64,000 bases of DNA from Acidobacteriota bacterium (GTDB taxonomy: Bacteria; Acidobacteriota; Thermoanaerobaculia; Gp7-AA8). Positions 19,996 through 27,820 of the stretch are shown here, one piece after another. The position numbers and the translations under genes are program-made. The stretch lies in assembly GCA_021325515.1 (NCBI GenBank), contig JAJPHC010000013.1, forward strand, positions 374,001 through 438,000, in the 5' to 3' direction. Below the pieces are notes generated by a model. It saw only the letters and a program-made list of their open reading frames with translations. It made no database searches and was not told the DNA's origin. Every line of letters starts with the position of its first letter. Within the stretch, counting starts at the first letter, position 1.

Positions 19996-20453
19996 CAGAT
20001 CCTGTCGTCATGAGTCCGGTGCGCGCGCAACGCACATACGATCGCATTCGCGAGAAGATCCGCCGCTATCTCGACAAGCGTGGCGGCGTCGTGGAGAAGG
20101 GAGGCGAGTTTCTGCTGCTCGTCCCCGACTTCTTCATGCTCCTCTGGCGTCTCGCGAACGACTCGCGCGTCACCGGAAAGAACAAAGTGCTCCTCGTGAG
20201 CGGTCTCGCCTACTACATTCTTCCTTTCGATTTCATCCCGGAGGCGATCGTCGGGCCGATCGGATATCTCGATGATCTCGTCTTCGCCGTCTATGTCCTC
20301 AACAAGATGCTCGCCGATACGGATGTGTCGATTGTTCGCGAGCATTGGAGCGGGGAGAGCGATGTGCTCGATTCGATTCAGCGCGTTCTGAACGCGGCCG
20401 ATTCGCTCGTCGGCAGCGACCTGATCGCGCGCTTCAAGAAGATGGTGAAGTGA
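19992..20453 (+). CDS. DUF1232 (YkvA-like) membrane-associated protein
   Basis: A 153-residue protein starting at the ATG 19992 that overlaps the previous stop. It contains the DUF1232 core VLLVSGLAYYILPFDFIPEAIVGPIGYLDDLVFAVYVLN, a short conserved hydrophobic module of unknown function, in two halves around the LPFDFIPE motif. The preceding segment (RYLDKRGGVVEKGGEFLLL) is probably amphipathic. The larger open frame reaching back to 19404 is an overlap artefact. Confidence 0.85.
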   Translation: MTDPVVMSPVRAQRTYDRIREKIRRYLDKRGGVVEKGGEFLLLVPDFFMLLWRLANDSRVTGKNKVLLVSGLAYYILPFDFIPEAIVGPIGYLDDLVFAVYVLNKMLADTDVSIVREHWSGESDVLDSIQRVLNAADSLVGSDLIARFKKMVK

Positions 20454-20512
20454 TAACGTAGCTCCGGCGGATCTTTCGCACAGGGGAGCGAATCCCGCGG
20501 CATGGAGGCTCT

Positions 20513-22114
20513 GTGCATCTGCGTCGCGTGTTGTTGCTCCTCGCTCTCGCCCAGCCACTGATGGCTCAGGTGCCTGCTCCCTATCAGGACCTCTACTCAC
20601 TGCTGACGCGAGATGTCAGCGACTTTCAGGCGAGCATCGACGGAGTCTGGAATCGTTCCACATACCCCGTCGTGTTTGCGGGACAGTTGACGGACGCGAA
20701 CAGCAACAACGGTCCCGCGTTGCTGCAGCCGTCCAGCCTGACCCTGATCCAGAGCGAAGTGCATCTGCTGAAGGCTGTCGGCGTGAAAGCCATTTCCGTC
20801 GAGGTCTCGTTTCCCATGCTGAATCAGGATTTCTTCAACAGCATCGGGCATCCCGAGTACCAGTCGCAATTCGTGACGTTCTACGGCAATGTCGTATCGG
20901 CGATTCGAGCGGAGGGATTGCTCGTGATCGTCGAGAGTCAGTCGTTGATCCCGACCGGTCTGCAGTCGAAGTGGGGATCTGGACTGCAGAACTACTACGC
21001 CTCGGTGACTTCGTTCGACGCGTATGAGAATGCGCGCGCGGCGACTGCCGCGATCGTCGCCAGCACGATGCATCCCGATTACTTCGTGCTTCAGGAAGAG
21101 CCGGACACCGAGACAGGCCAGTCCGGACAAGCGCAGGCGGGAACGATCAACGGATCGACATCGATGTTGAGCAGGACGATCGCGGCCGTGCGTGCGACGA
21201 ATGTTCCGGGGATGAAGATCGGAGCCGGCTTCGGCACCTGGCTACAGCAGTATCAGTTGTTCGCGAACGGGTTCACTCGCCAGCATTGCGGCGAGATGGT
21301 CACGGGACAGATCCAGCCGTGCATTTCGCAGCCGCTCGATTTTCTGGATCTGCACGTGTTCCCCATCAATGAGCAGACGGTCTATTGTTCCGCGCCGCCG
21401 AATCCGAAGGTGTGCAGCGGACCGAACTTCTGGCAGAACACGATGGCAGTCGTGAACACCGCGATGACGGCAAATGTGCCGGTCACGATTTCCCAGACGT
21501 GGCTGCGGAAGGTTCGCGATGCGGAATGGATGCAGATCAACGGCGATATTCAGGAAGCGCGCGAGGCCTACAGCTTCTGGGAGCCTGCCGATCTTGCGTA
21601 TCTCCAGGCGATTGCGTCGCTGGCGAATTACGCCCACATGAGATTCGTCGTTCCCTTCAATACGCAGAGCTACTCCGCATATCTGACGTGGAGCAGTTCG
21701 ACGGCGCTGCAGAATGAAGGTGGCAGCAATACACCCTCGCAGGTTTTCGCCTCGGTGCAGTCGCTCGGCATCGGCAATGCGGCCGCGGCGAGTTACACGA
21801 ATGTGGCGATCGGATATCACGAGCTGATCGCCACCGACCGAACCGCTCCCTCGGATCCCTCTTCGGTCATCGTTACGCGATCCTCTCCCACGACAGCCAC
21901 GGTGACCTGGTTGGAATCAACAGACGATGTCGGCGTAGCGGGATATCACATCGACCGCAACGGCGTTCATCTGGCCGATGTGTTCCAGCCTCCCTTTGTG
22001 GATTCCAGCCTGACCTCCGGAATGAATGCCAGCTATAGCGTGCAGGCATTCGATCTCGCCGGTCGCGTCTCGGCGAAGGTGGGCGTCGTGAGGCGGCGTC
22101 CGGCCCGCCACTAA
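20513..22114 (+). CDS. Secreted TIM-barrel (glycosidase-like) protein with C-terminal fibronectin type III domain
   Basis: A 533-residue exported protein. The GTG start gives a signal peptide, MHLRRVLLLLALAQPLMAQ. The central region alternates strands and helices like a glycoside-hydrolase TIM barrel, with candidate acidic residues in DYFVLQEEPDTETGQ and DFLDLHVFP. Residues about 440-530 form a fibronectin type III domain (APSDPSSVIVTRSSPTTATVTW, VAGYHIDRNGV). No GH family can be named from the motifs, and a non-enzymatic role is possible. The gene stands alone between the DUF1232 gene and the dcw cluster. Confidence 0.7.
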   Translation: MHLRRVLLLLALAQPLMAQVPAPYQDLYSLLTRDVSDFQASIDGVWNRSTYPVVFAGQLTDANSNNGPALLQPSSLTLIQSEVHLLKAVGVKAISVEVSFPMLNQDFFNSIGHPEYQSQFVTFYGNVVSAIRAEGLLVIVESQSLIPTGLQSKWGSGLQNYYASVTSFDAYENARAATAAIVASTMHPDYFVLQEEPDTETGQSGQAQAGTINGSTSMLSRTIAAVRATNVPGMKIGAGFGTWLQQYQLFANGFTRQHCGEMVTGQIQPCISQPLDFLDLHVFPINEQTVYCSAPPNPKVCSGPNFWQNTMAVVNTAMTANVPVTISQTWLRKVRDAEWMQINGDIQEAREAYSFWEPADLAYLQAIASLANYAHMRFVVPFNTQSYSAYLTWSSSTALQNEGGSNTPSQVFASVQSLGIGNAAAASYTNVAIGYHELIATDRTAPSDPSSVIVTRSSPTTATVTWLESTDDVGVAGYHIDRNGVHLADVFQPPFVDSSLTSGMNASYSVQAFDLAGRVSAKVGVVRRRPARH

Positions 22115-22158
22115 AGGCGTGTAGCGCTCTCAGCCGTCGAGCCGTTGCAGATCATTTA

Positions 22159-22193
22159 GTGGAATTTTGTGGACAGTAGTGGACCAAAGTGGT
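22159..22193 (+). promoter_or_regulatory. MraZ operator: four GTGGW boxes at 10-bp spacing
   Basis: GTGGA at 22159, 22169 and 22179 and GTGGT at 22189 form four direct repeats with an exact 10-bp period, 37 bases before mraZ. Known MraZ sites are three to four tandem TGGGN or AAGTG-type boxes at 10-bp spacing in front of mraZ, bound by the octameric protein for autoregulation. These boxes are a GTGGA variant of that pattern. Confidence 0.8.
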
Positions 22194-22229
22194 AGAAGAT
22201 CCCTTTGAAAGCGACAAATAGGGACGATC

Positions 22230-22682
22230 GTGGAACTCACCGTACTCATGGGGCATGCCCCCGCCAAGGTGGACGAGAAGGGTCGTCTCAAGATCCCGGC
22301 GGGATTTCGCAAGCTCATTGAGGACAAATTCGGGACCGAGTGCTTCATCACATCGACGGACGGTCAGCGGGCGCTGATCTACCCGATGCCGGTCTGGGCC
22401 GATTTCCACGCGCGTCTCGCGAAAGTGCCGTCAACGTCGGTTGCGAAGGCGAAGCTGCTGGAGCGGATCAACTACTACGGCCAGGTCGGTTCGATCGATG
22501 CGCAGGGCCGCGTGCTCGTGCCCAACATTCTGCGCACCGTTGCAGGAATCGCAGAGGACGTGGTGGTGATCGGCAACACGGATCACCTGATCGTATGGAA
22601 CGAAGAAAAGATCCACCGCCGCATGGGTGAGACACCGATGACGGCCGAGGATTTCAAGGAGCTGGAGCTCCACGGAGTGTAG
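22230..22682 (+). CDS. mraZ: Transcriptional regulator MraZ
   Basis: A 150-residue protein with two AbrB-like repeats: VDEKGRLKIPAGFR and SIDAQGRVLVPNILR. MraZ binds tandem boxes upstream of its own gene and regulates the dcw cluster. Four such boxes lie directly upstream. I take the GTG at 22230; the ATG at 22248 (MGHAPAKVDEKGR) is also possible and closer to the usual short N-terminus. It is the first gene of the division and cell-wall cluster. Confidence 0.93.
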   Translation: MELTVLMGHAPAKVDEKGRLKIPAGFRKLIEDKFGTECFITSTDGQRALIYPMPVWADFHARLAKVPSTSVAKAKLLERINYYGQVGSIDAQGRVLVPNILRTVAGIAEDVVVIGNTDHLIVWNEEKIHRRMGETPMTAEDFKELELHGV

Positions 22683-22699
22683 AGGTGGGCCGCGCGCCC

Positions 22700-23644
22700 A
22701 TGGTTCACGAACCTGTTCTTTTACAAGAAACCATCGAGTACCTGCGGCCGAATCGCGAAGACGGAACGATCGTCGATGCGACGGTGGGGCTTGGTGGCCA
22801 TGCGGAGGCGCTTCTGGAGCGCTACTCGGGTGTGCGAATGGTCGCGATCGATCGCGATCCGGTGGCTCTCGAGCGCAGCCGTGAACGGTTGGCGAGGTTC
22901 GCCGGCCGCGTGACGTTCGCACAGGGACGCCACGAGCAGCTCATTGACATCCTGAAGCAGTCGAACGCCGGGCCGGTCAGCGGTCTTCTCGCAGATCTCG
23001 GCGTCTCCTCCATGCAGCTCGACGATGCCTCGCGCGGATTCTCATTTCGCTTCGATGCACCGCTCGACATGCGGATGGCGCCGGAGGGGCCGAGCGCTGC
23101 CGATCTCGTCAACGGTCTGGATGAACAGGAGCTGGCGCGCATTCTTCGCGAATATGGAGAAGAGCCGATGGCCCGGCGCATTGCCGGCGCGATCGTCGCA
23201 GCGCGCAGCGAAGCCCGCATCGAGACGACCGCGCAGCTCGCCGGAATCGTCCGCAGTGTGAAGAAGGCGAGACCTCATGACATCGACCCGGCAACGCTCA
23301 CGTTCCAGGCGCTGCGCATCGCGACGAACGAAGAACTGGTCGGGCTCGATCAGTTCATCGACGACGCGGTCAGCGTGCTGGAACGGGAGGCGAGGATCGG
23401 AATCATCTCCTTCCATTCGCTCGAAGACCGGATCGTGAAGCGCGCCTTCCGGAGACTGGAAGGCGAGTGCACATGTCCTCCGGGTCTGCCGGTGTGTGCA
23501 TGCGGCGCGGAGGAGATCGTCAAGGTGTTGACCAGCCGGCCGGTGACTGCCAGGGATGAGGAATTGGATCGCAATCCGCGATCGCGCAGCGCGAAGCTGC
23601 GCGTCGCAGAGAAGACCCGGCTCGGAGGTAAAGAGCAAGGGTGA
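22700..23644 (+). CDS. rsmH: 16S rRNA (cytosine1402-N4)-methyltransferase RsmH
   Basis: A SAM-dependent methyltransferase that modifies C1402 in the ribosomal P site. Motifs: MVHEPVLLQETIEYL start, VDATVGLGGHAEALL SAM loop, AIDRDP, LLADLGVSSMQLDDASRGFSF, and the late IISFHSLEDRIVKRAF. The ATG at 22700 gives the conserved start MVHEPVLL and has GAGGTGG upstream; a GTG at 22685 would add five residues. A Cys cluster near the C-terminus (CTCPPGLPVCACG) is typical of the family. It follows mraZ closely. Confidence 0.96.
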   Translation: MVHEPVLLQETIEYLRPNREDGTIVDATVGLGGHAEALLERYSGVRMVAIDRDPVALERSRERLARFAGRVTFAQGRHEQLIDILKQSNAGPVSGLLADLGVSSMQLDDASRGFSFRFDAPLDMRMAPEGPSAADLVNGLDEQELARILREYGEEPMARRIAGAIVAARSEARIETTAQLAGIVRSVKKARPHDIDPATLTFQALRIATNEELVGLDQFIDDAVSVLEREARIGIISFHSLEDRIVKRAFRRLEGECTCPPGLPVCACGAEEIVKVLTSRPVTARDEELDRNPRSRSAKLRVAEKTRLGGKEQG

Positions 23645-23778
23645 AGGTTGGGGAAGGGCGGGCGTGAGTGCGGTGAGGGGAGCTCGGGAGGGGTGGAGCG
23701 TGGAGCGTGGGCGTGTGTGGATGGCTCTCAGCGTCGTGCATGTAGGCAGATCTTCACCCTTGTTTTTTGGCTCCGCGC

Positions 23779-24165
23779 ATGTACTACACACAGAAAAAAC
23801 CGATCGAGAATGCTCACATCGTCCGGGAGCGCGACCGTCGCCGCTTCCGTGAGCTGCTGGCCGTCCTCTCGCTGGGCGCGCCGATCGGATTTTTTCTCCT
23901 TCTCTTCACCTGGCAGAACCTCGAAGTCATCCGCCTCGGCCATGAAGCGACGCGGCTGCAGAAGTCGCGCAAGGAGATCGAGGACGCTAACAAGGCGCTG
24001 CAGCTCGATCTCGATCGCCTGACCTCGCTCGAGGCGGTCCAGCAGAAAGCCTCCACGCTCGGCTTTGCGCCGACGGACGCGCGGGCGATCGTCACGGTTG
24101 CACCGCCGTCGAATCCAGACGCCGCCGCCGGTGCGCCGCCCCGTACCTCGCGGAGCATGCGATGA
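23779..24165 (+). CDS. ftsL: Cell-division protein FtsL-like
   Basis: A 128-residue bitopic membrane protein from the ATG at 23779 (MYYTQKKPIENAHIVRE). It has a single membrane helix (about residues 27-48, LLAVLSLGAPIGFFLLLFTW) followed by a leucine-rich coiled coil (EATRLQKSRKEIEDANKALQ) and a Pro/Ala tail. Sequence conservation in FtsL is low; the assignment rests on topology and its place between rsmH and ftsI. FtsL links FtsQ/FtsB to the FtsWI synthase. Its stop overlaps the ftsI start. The 134-base gap upstream is a GT-rich, purine-biased stretch with no gene that I can see. Confidence 0.82.
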   Translation: MYYTQKKPIENAHIVRERDRRRFRELLAVLSLGAPIGFFLLLFTWQNLEVIRLGHEATRLQKSRKEIEDANKALQLDLDRLTSLEAVQQKASTLGFAPTDARAIVTVAPPSNPDAAAGAPPRTSRSMR

Positions 24166-26093
24166 CCACGTCGAACAAGCGCATGCTGCAGCTCTTTGCC
24201 GGCCTCACGGTGTGGGCGCTGATCGTCATCGCGCGCCTCGTGCAGGTCCAGCTCGTCCGCCACAACTATTACATGCTGCGTGCGCAGCGCCAGCAGGAGC
24301 GGACGGTGACGCTGGCGCCGGTGCGCGGCTCGATCCTCGACGCACGCGGCCGCGTTCTCGGCGAGAGCGTCTCCGCCATCTCGCTCTATGCGGACCCGCA
24401 ACTCGTCACCGACCGGCACGCCGCGGCGAAGGCCCTGGCGGCGGTGCCCGGCATCGATCTGAGTGCGCGTGAGATCGAGGAGAAGCTGCACGACGATGGC
24501 GGTTTCGTCTGGATCGCGCGGCAGTTGCCGATGACCGCAGCGGCAGCCGTCAAGCAGTTGAAGATCGCCGGCGTCGCGACGATCGAGGAGCATCGCCGCT
24601 CCTATCCGCGCGGCACGCTCGCCGCGAACGTCATCGGCTATGTCGGTCTGGACGGCGAAGGCCTCGCCGGCATCGAGCACTCGTTCGACAACTACGTGAA
24701 GGGCCATGCGGGACGCGTCACGATTCTTCGCGACGCGCGCGCCGGGACGTACCTCGTCGGCGGCGACGGTCCGAATCGCACGATCGACGGGAACGACGTC
24801 GTTCTCACCATTGATTCGGTCGTGCAGTTCATCGCGGAGCAGGCGCTGGCGAAGGCGGTGGAGAAGTATCACGCGGCGGCCGGCTCCGCGCTCGTGATGG
24901 ATCCGCGCGACGGATCGATCCTCGCGATGGCCTCGGTCCCGACCTTCGATCCGAATCGCTTCGGCGATTTTCCTTCGGTCGCGTGGCGCAATCGCAACGT
25001 CCAGGACCTCTACGAGCCCGGCTCGACGTTCAAGATCGTCACGGCGTCCGCCGGCCTCGAAGAGGGAATGGTCACGCCGTCGCAGATCATCGACTGCGGC
25101 AATGGCTCCATCGAGATCGCCAACGTCGCGATCCACGAGCATGGTCACAACGCCTACGGAATGATTCCGTTCGAGGACGTGATGGTCCACTCCTCGAACG
25201 TCGGCGCGATCAAGGTCGGGCTCGCCGTCGGTCCGCGCCGCTTCTACGACTACATCCGCCGCTTTGGATTCGGCGAGCGCACCGGCGTGCAGCTTCCGGG
25301 CGAGGCCCAGGGGCTCGTGCGCCGCACCGAGAAGTGGTCGATGCTCTCGAACGCATCGATGTCCATCGGTCAGGAGATCGGTGTGACGCCGCTGCAGATC
25401 GCGCAGGCCACGGCGATCGTTGCGAACGGCGGCGTGCGCATCGCACCGCGCATCGTCGATCGCGTCGTCAACGCGAAGGGCGAGACCATTTATCAGCCGC
25501 AGCGCGTTCCACCCGTGCGCGTCATCTCCGAGAAGACGGCCGCGGTTCTGAACGAGATCCTCAAGGCCGTCGTCGCGCGCGGCACCGGCCTGCCTGCCGC
25601 GCTGCCGGAACATGTGGTCGCCGGCAAGACGGGGACCGCGCAGAAAGCGGGCCGGGGCGGTTACTCGCCCGACAAGTTCGTCGCGTCGTTCACCGGATAT
25701 GTGCCGGCCGATCGTCCGCGCCTCGTGATTCTCGTCGTCGTCGATGAGCCGAAGGGCTCGCAGTACGGAGGAACGATCGCCGCGCCCGTCTTCAGGGAGA
25801 TCGCCGAGGCGACGCTGCGATACCTCGGAGTGCCGCCGTCGATTCCGTCGCGCACGCTCGATCTTCATCCGCCGATGTTGGCGGAGTTCTCGCAACCACC
25901 GGCGCAGACGCAGCCCGGCGTCCCCGACCTGCGCGGCCTCGATGCACGAGCCGCGATCAGTCGTGCGGTCGCCGCCGGCTTGCAGGTGAGAGCGGTCGGG
26001 AGTGGCGTCGTCCAATCACAGACTCCGGAGCCGGGCCAGGCATTGCCTACGAATCGACTCATGACTCTCGCGTTCGCGGAGGTCGCGCGATGA
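24162..26093 (+). CDS. ftsI: Division-specific peptidoglycan transpeptidase FtsI (PBP3-type) with PASTA domain
   Basis: A 643-residue class B penicillin-binding protein that crosslinks septal peptidoglycan. One N-terminal membrane helix (about residues 8-30), a PBP dimer domain beginning APVRGSILDARGRVL, and a transpeptidase domain with active Ser288 (EPGSTFK), SSN at 344-346 and KTGT from Lys489. The C-terminal about 60 residues (PGVPDLRGLDARAAISRAV) form a single PASTA domain, common in Firmicutes, Actinobacteria and some other phyla but absent in E. coli FtsI. It overlaps ftsL by four bases and murE by four. Confidence 0.96.
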   Translation: MTTSNKRMLQLFAGLTVWALIVIARLVQVQLVRHNYYMLRAQRQQERTVTLAPVRGSILDARGRVLGESVSAISLYADPQLVTDRHAAAKALAAVPGIDLSAREIEEKLHDDGGFVWIARQLPMTAAAAVKQLKIAGVATIEEHRRSYPRGTLAANVIGYVGLDGEGLAGIEHSFDNYVKGHAGRVTILRDARAGTYLVGGDGPNRTIDGNDVVLTIDSVVQFIAEQALAKAVEKYHAAAGSALVMDPRDGSILAMASVPTFDPNRFGDFPSVAWRNRNVQDLYEPGSTFKIVTASAGLEEGMVTPSQIIDCGNGSIEIANVAIHEHGHNAYGMIPFEDVMVHSSNVGAIKVGLAVGPRRFYDYIRRFGFGERTGVQLPGEAQGLVRRTEKWSMLSNASMSIGQEIGVTPLQIAQATAIVANGGVRIAPRIVDRVVNAKGETIYQPQRVPPVRVISEKTAAVLNEILKAVVARGTGLPAALPEHVVAGKTGTAQKAGRGGYSPDKFVASFTGYVPADRPRLVILVVVDEPKGSQYGGTIAAPVFREIAEATLRYLGVPPSIPSRTLDLHPPMLAEFSQPPAQTQPGVPDLRGLDARAAISRAVAAGLQVRAVGSGVVQSQTPEPGQALPTNRLMTLAFAEVAR

Positions 26094-27556
26094 AGTTGCG
26101 CGATCTGCTGCGTGGTGTCCCCGTTCGGGCGCTGCACGGGAACGACGATGCCGATGTGTCGTCCGTGACGGCAGACTCGCGCCTCGTGAAGCCGGGCGCG
26201 CTCTTCGTCGCGATCCCCGGCACGGCGATGGACGGCGCGAAGTTCATCCCGCAGGCCGAGGAAAAAGGTGCAGTCGTGATCGTGACCTCGTCCCCCTCGC
26301 CGCGCGAAGCGGGGAGAGGGGCCAGGGGTGAGGGGCCGGTTGTAGAAGTCGACGACGCTCGCGAAGCTCTTGCCCTCATCGCCGCAAACTTCTACGGAAA
26401 CCCCGCCACGAAACTCGACATCGTCGGAGTCACCGGCACATCGGGAAAAACGACGACGACCAAGATGATCGAGTCGATCTTCGACGCGACGAACGAGCCG
26501 GTCGGTCTCATCGGAACGATTGAATATCGCGCAGGCGAAGAGCGGCTCAGCGCCGATCGAACGACGCCGGACGCCGTCGTGCTGCAGGAGTGGTTCGCCA
26601 AGATGGCCGGCGCTGGCGTCAGGCGTGCGGTCATGGAAGTCTCTTCGCACGCGCTTGCGCTGAAGCGGACGTACGGCGTGCGATTCAAGGCGGCCGTCTT
26701 CACCAACCTCTCGCAGGATCACTTCGATTTTCACAAGGACTTCGAAGACTACTTTCAGGCGAAGCGGATTCTCTTCACGCAGACGGATCGCTACGTCATC
26801 AACAACGATGACCCGTACGGCCGCCGGCTGATCAGCGAGTTCAGCGGCGCGATGACCTTCGGACGCGAGAACGCCGACATCACTCCGCAGGCGGACGTTT
26901 CCGTGCGAGGCCTTCACGGAATTCTGAAGACTCCCATCGGCGATGTCCGCCTCGAATCGCGGCTGATCGGCCTTCCGAATCTCTACAACTGGATGGGCGC
27001 AGTGGGGGCGGCGATTGCCGCCGGCTGTACGCGTGAGCAGATCGAAGAAGGGATTCGCAATCTCGCGGCGGTGCGCGGACGGTTCGAGAGCGTCGGCGAT
27101 GGTCCGACGGTCATCGTCGACTACGCGCACAAACCGGACGCGCTCGAGAAACTCCTGCATGCCGTCCGTGAGCTCGCGCAGGGGAAACGTCTGGTGCTGC
27201 TCTTCGGCTGCGGCGGTGATCGCGACAAGACGAAGCGGCCGCTCATGGGAGAGATCGGCGCGCGGCTGGCGGACGAGTTGATTCTGACCAGCGACAACCC
27301 GCGAAGTGAGAATCCGGAGCGGATCCTCGATGACATCGAGCGCGGAACGGGCGGCCGCCAGCACAGGCGGATTGCCGACCGCCGCGCTGCGATCGAAGGG
27401 GCGATTCTCGGTGCCGCGGAAGACGACGTCATCGTCATCGCCGGCAAGGGGCATGAGACGTATCAGGTGATCGGCGAGCGTGTCGTTCATTTCGATGACC
27501 GCGAAGAGGCGGAGCTCGCACTGAAAATGCGGCGTCAAAAGACACATGGAAAATGA
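26090..27556 (+). CDS. murE: UDP-MurNAc-L-Ala-D-Glu:meso-diaminopimelate ligase MurE, with repeat-encoded insert
   Basis: A 488-residue Mur ligase that adds the third peptide residue. It has the P-loop GVTGTSGKTTTTK, the SSHALAL segment and the DNPR motif (402-405), which selects meso-diaminopimelate over lysine. Residues 67-83 (SSPSPREAGRGARGEGP) interrupt the N-terminal UDP-binding domain between two strands and are encoded by a palindromic repeat also found between genes. The insert sits in a surface loop and the frame stays open, so the enzyme is probably functional. It overlaps ftsI by four bases. Confidence 0.96.
   Translation: MKLRDLLRGVPVRALHGNDDADVSSVTADSRLVKPGALFVAIPGTAMDGAKFIPQAEEKGAVVIVTSSPSPREAGRGARGEGPVVEVDDAREALALIAANFYGNPATKLDIVGVTGTSGKTTTTKMIESIFDATNEPVGLIGTIEYRAGEERLSADRTTPDAVVLQEWFAKMAGAGVRRAVMEVSSHALALKRTYGVRFKAAVFTNLSQDHFDFHKDFEDYFQAKRILFTQTDRYVINNDDPYGRRLISEFSGAMTFGRENADITPQADVSVRGLHGILKTPIGDVRLESRLIGLPNLYNWMGAVGAAIAAGCTREQIEEGIRNLAAVRGRFESVGDGPTVIVDYAHKPDALEKLLHAVRELAQGKRLVLLFGCGGDRDKTKRPLMGEIGARLADELILTSDNPRSENPERILDDIERGTGGRQHRRIADRRAAIEGAILGAAEDDVIVIAGKGHETYQVIGERVVHFDDREEAELALKMRRQKTHGK
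26289..26338. repeat. Palindromic 50-bp repeat inserted in-frame in murE
   Basis: The segment is identical at 47 of 50 positions to the reverse complement of 60771-60820, an intergenic copy, and at 40 of 50 to 10294-10343 in the PAPS synthetase gene. It contains a near-palindrome, CCGCGCGAAGCGGGG flanked by CCCCTC/GAGGGG. Confidence 0.9.
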
Positions 27557-27820
27557 ATTGAAATTAGTGATGAAATCGATTTACACTTTCCCGCGCAACC
27601 GCGGGTGTTCTCTTCCGGCCCCGCCGTTCCGCTTCTGTGAGCGTGGACGGTTGGGGATCGCCGGGCAGCTTCGGGGGAAGGGCGGCGATCGGAGCGAGGC
27701 GGGGTCGGAGGAGAATACCTGGGGTTTGCGGGCTCGCGATCACGCGGGCTCGCAGTCGAAACCCGCACCGGGCGCCCTCGCGCCCGTGAAACCGCGCAGC
27801 CGGAAGGATGGGGAGGCATC
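27557..27820. repeat. murE-murF gap with two GCGGGCTCGC repeats
   Basis: This 264-base gap interrupts an otherwise tight operon. It holds no convincing gene: the short frame at 27546-27833 lacks any recognisable features. GCGGGCTCGC occurs at 27728-27737 and 27744-27753 (16-base period), the same decamer found in both orientations in the murD-ftsW gap. A GATCGCCG/CGGCGATC inverted pair lies nearer murE. The murF ribosome-binding site GGGGAGG is at about 27809-27815. Confidence 0.6.
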
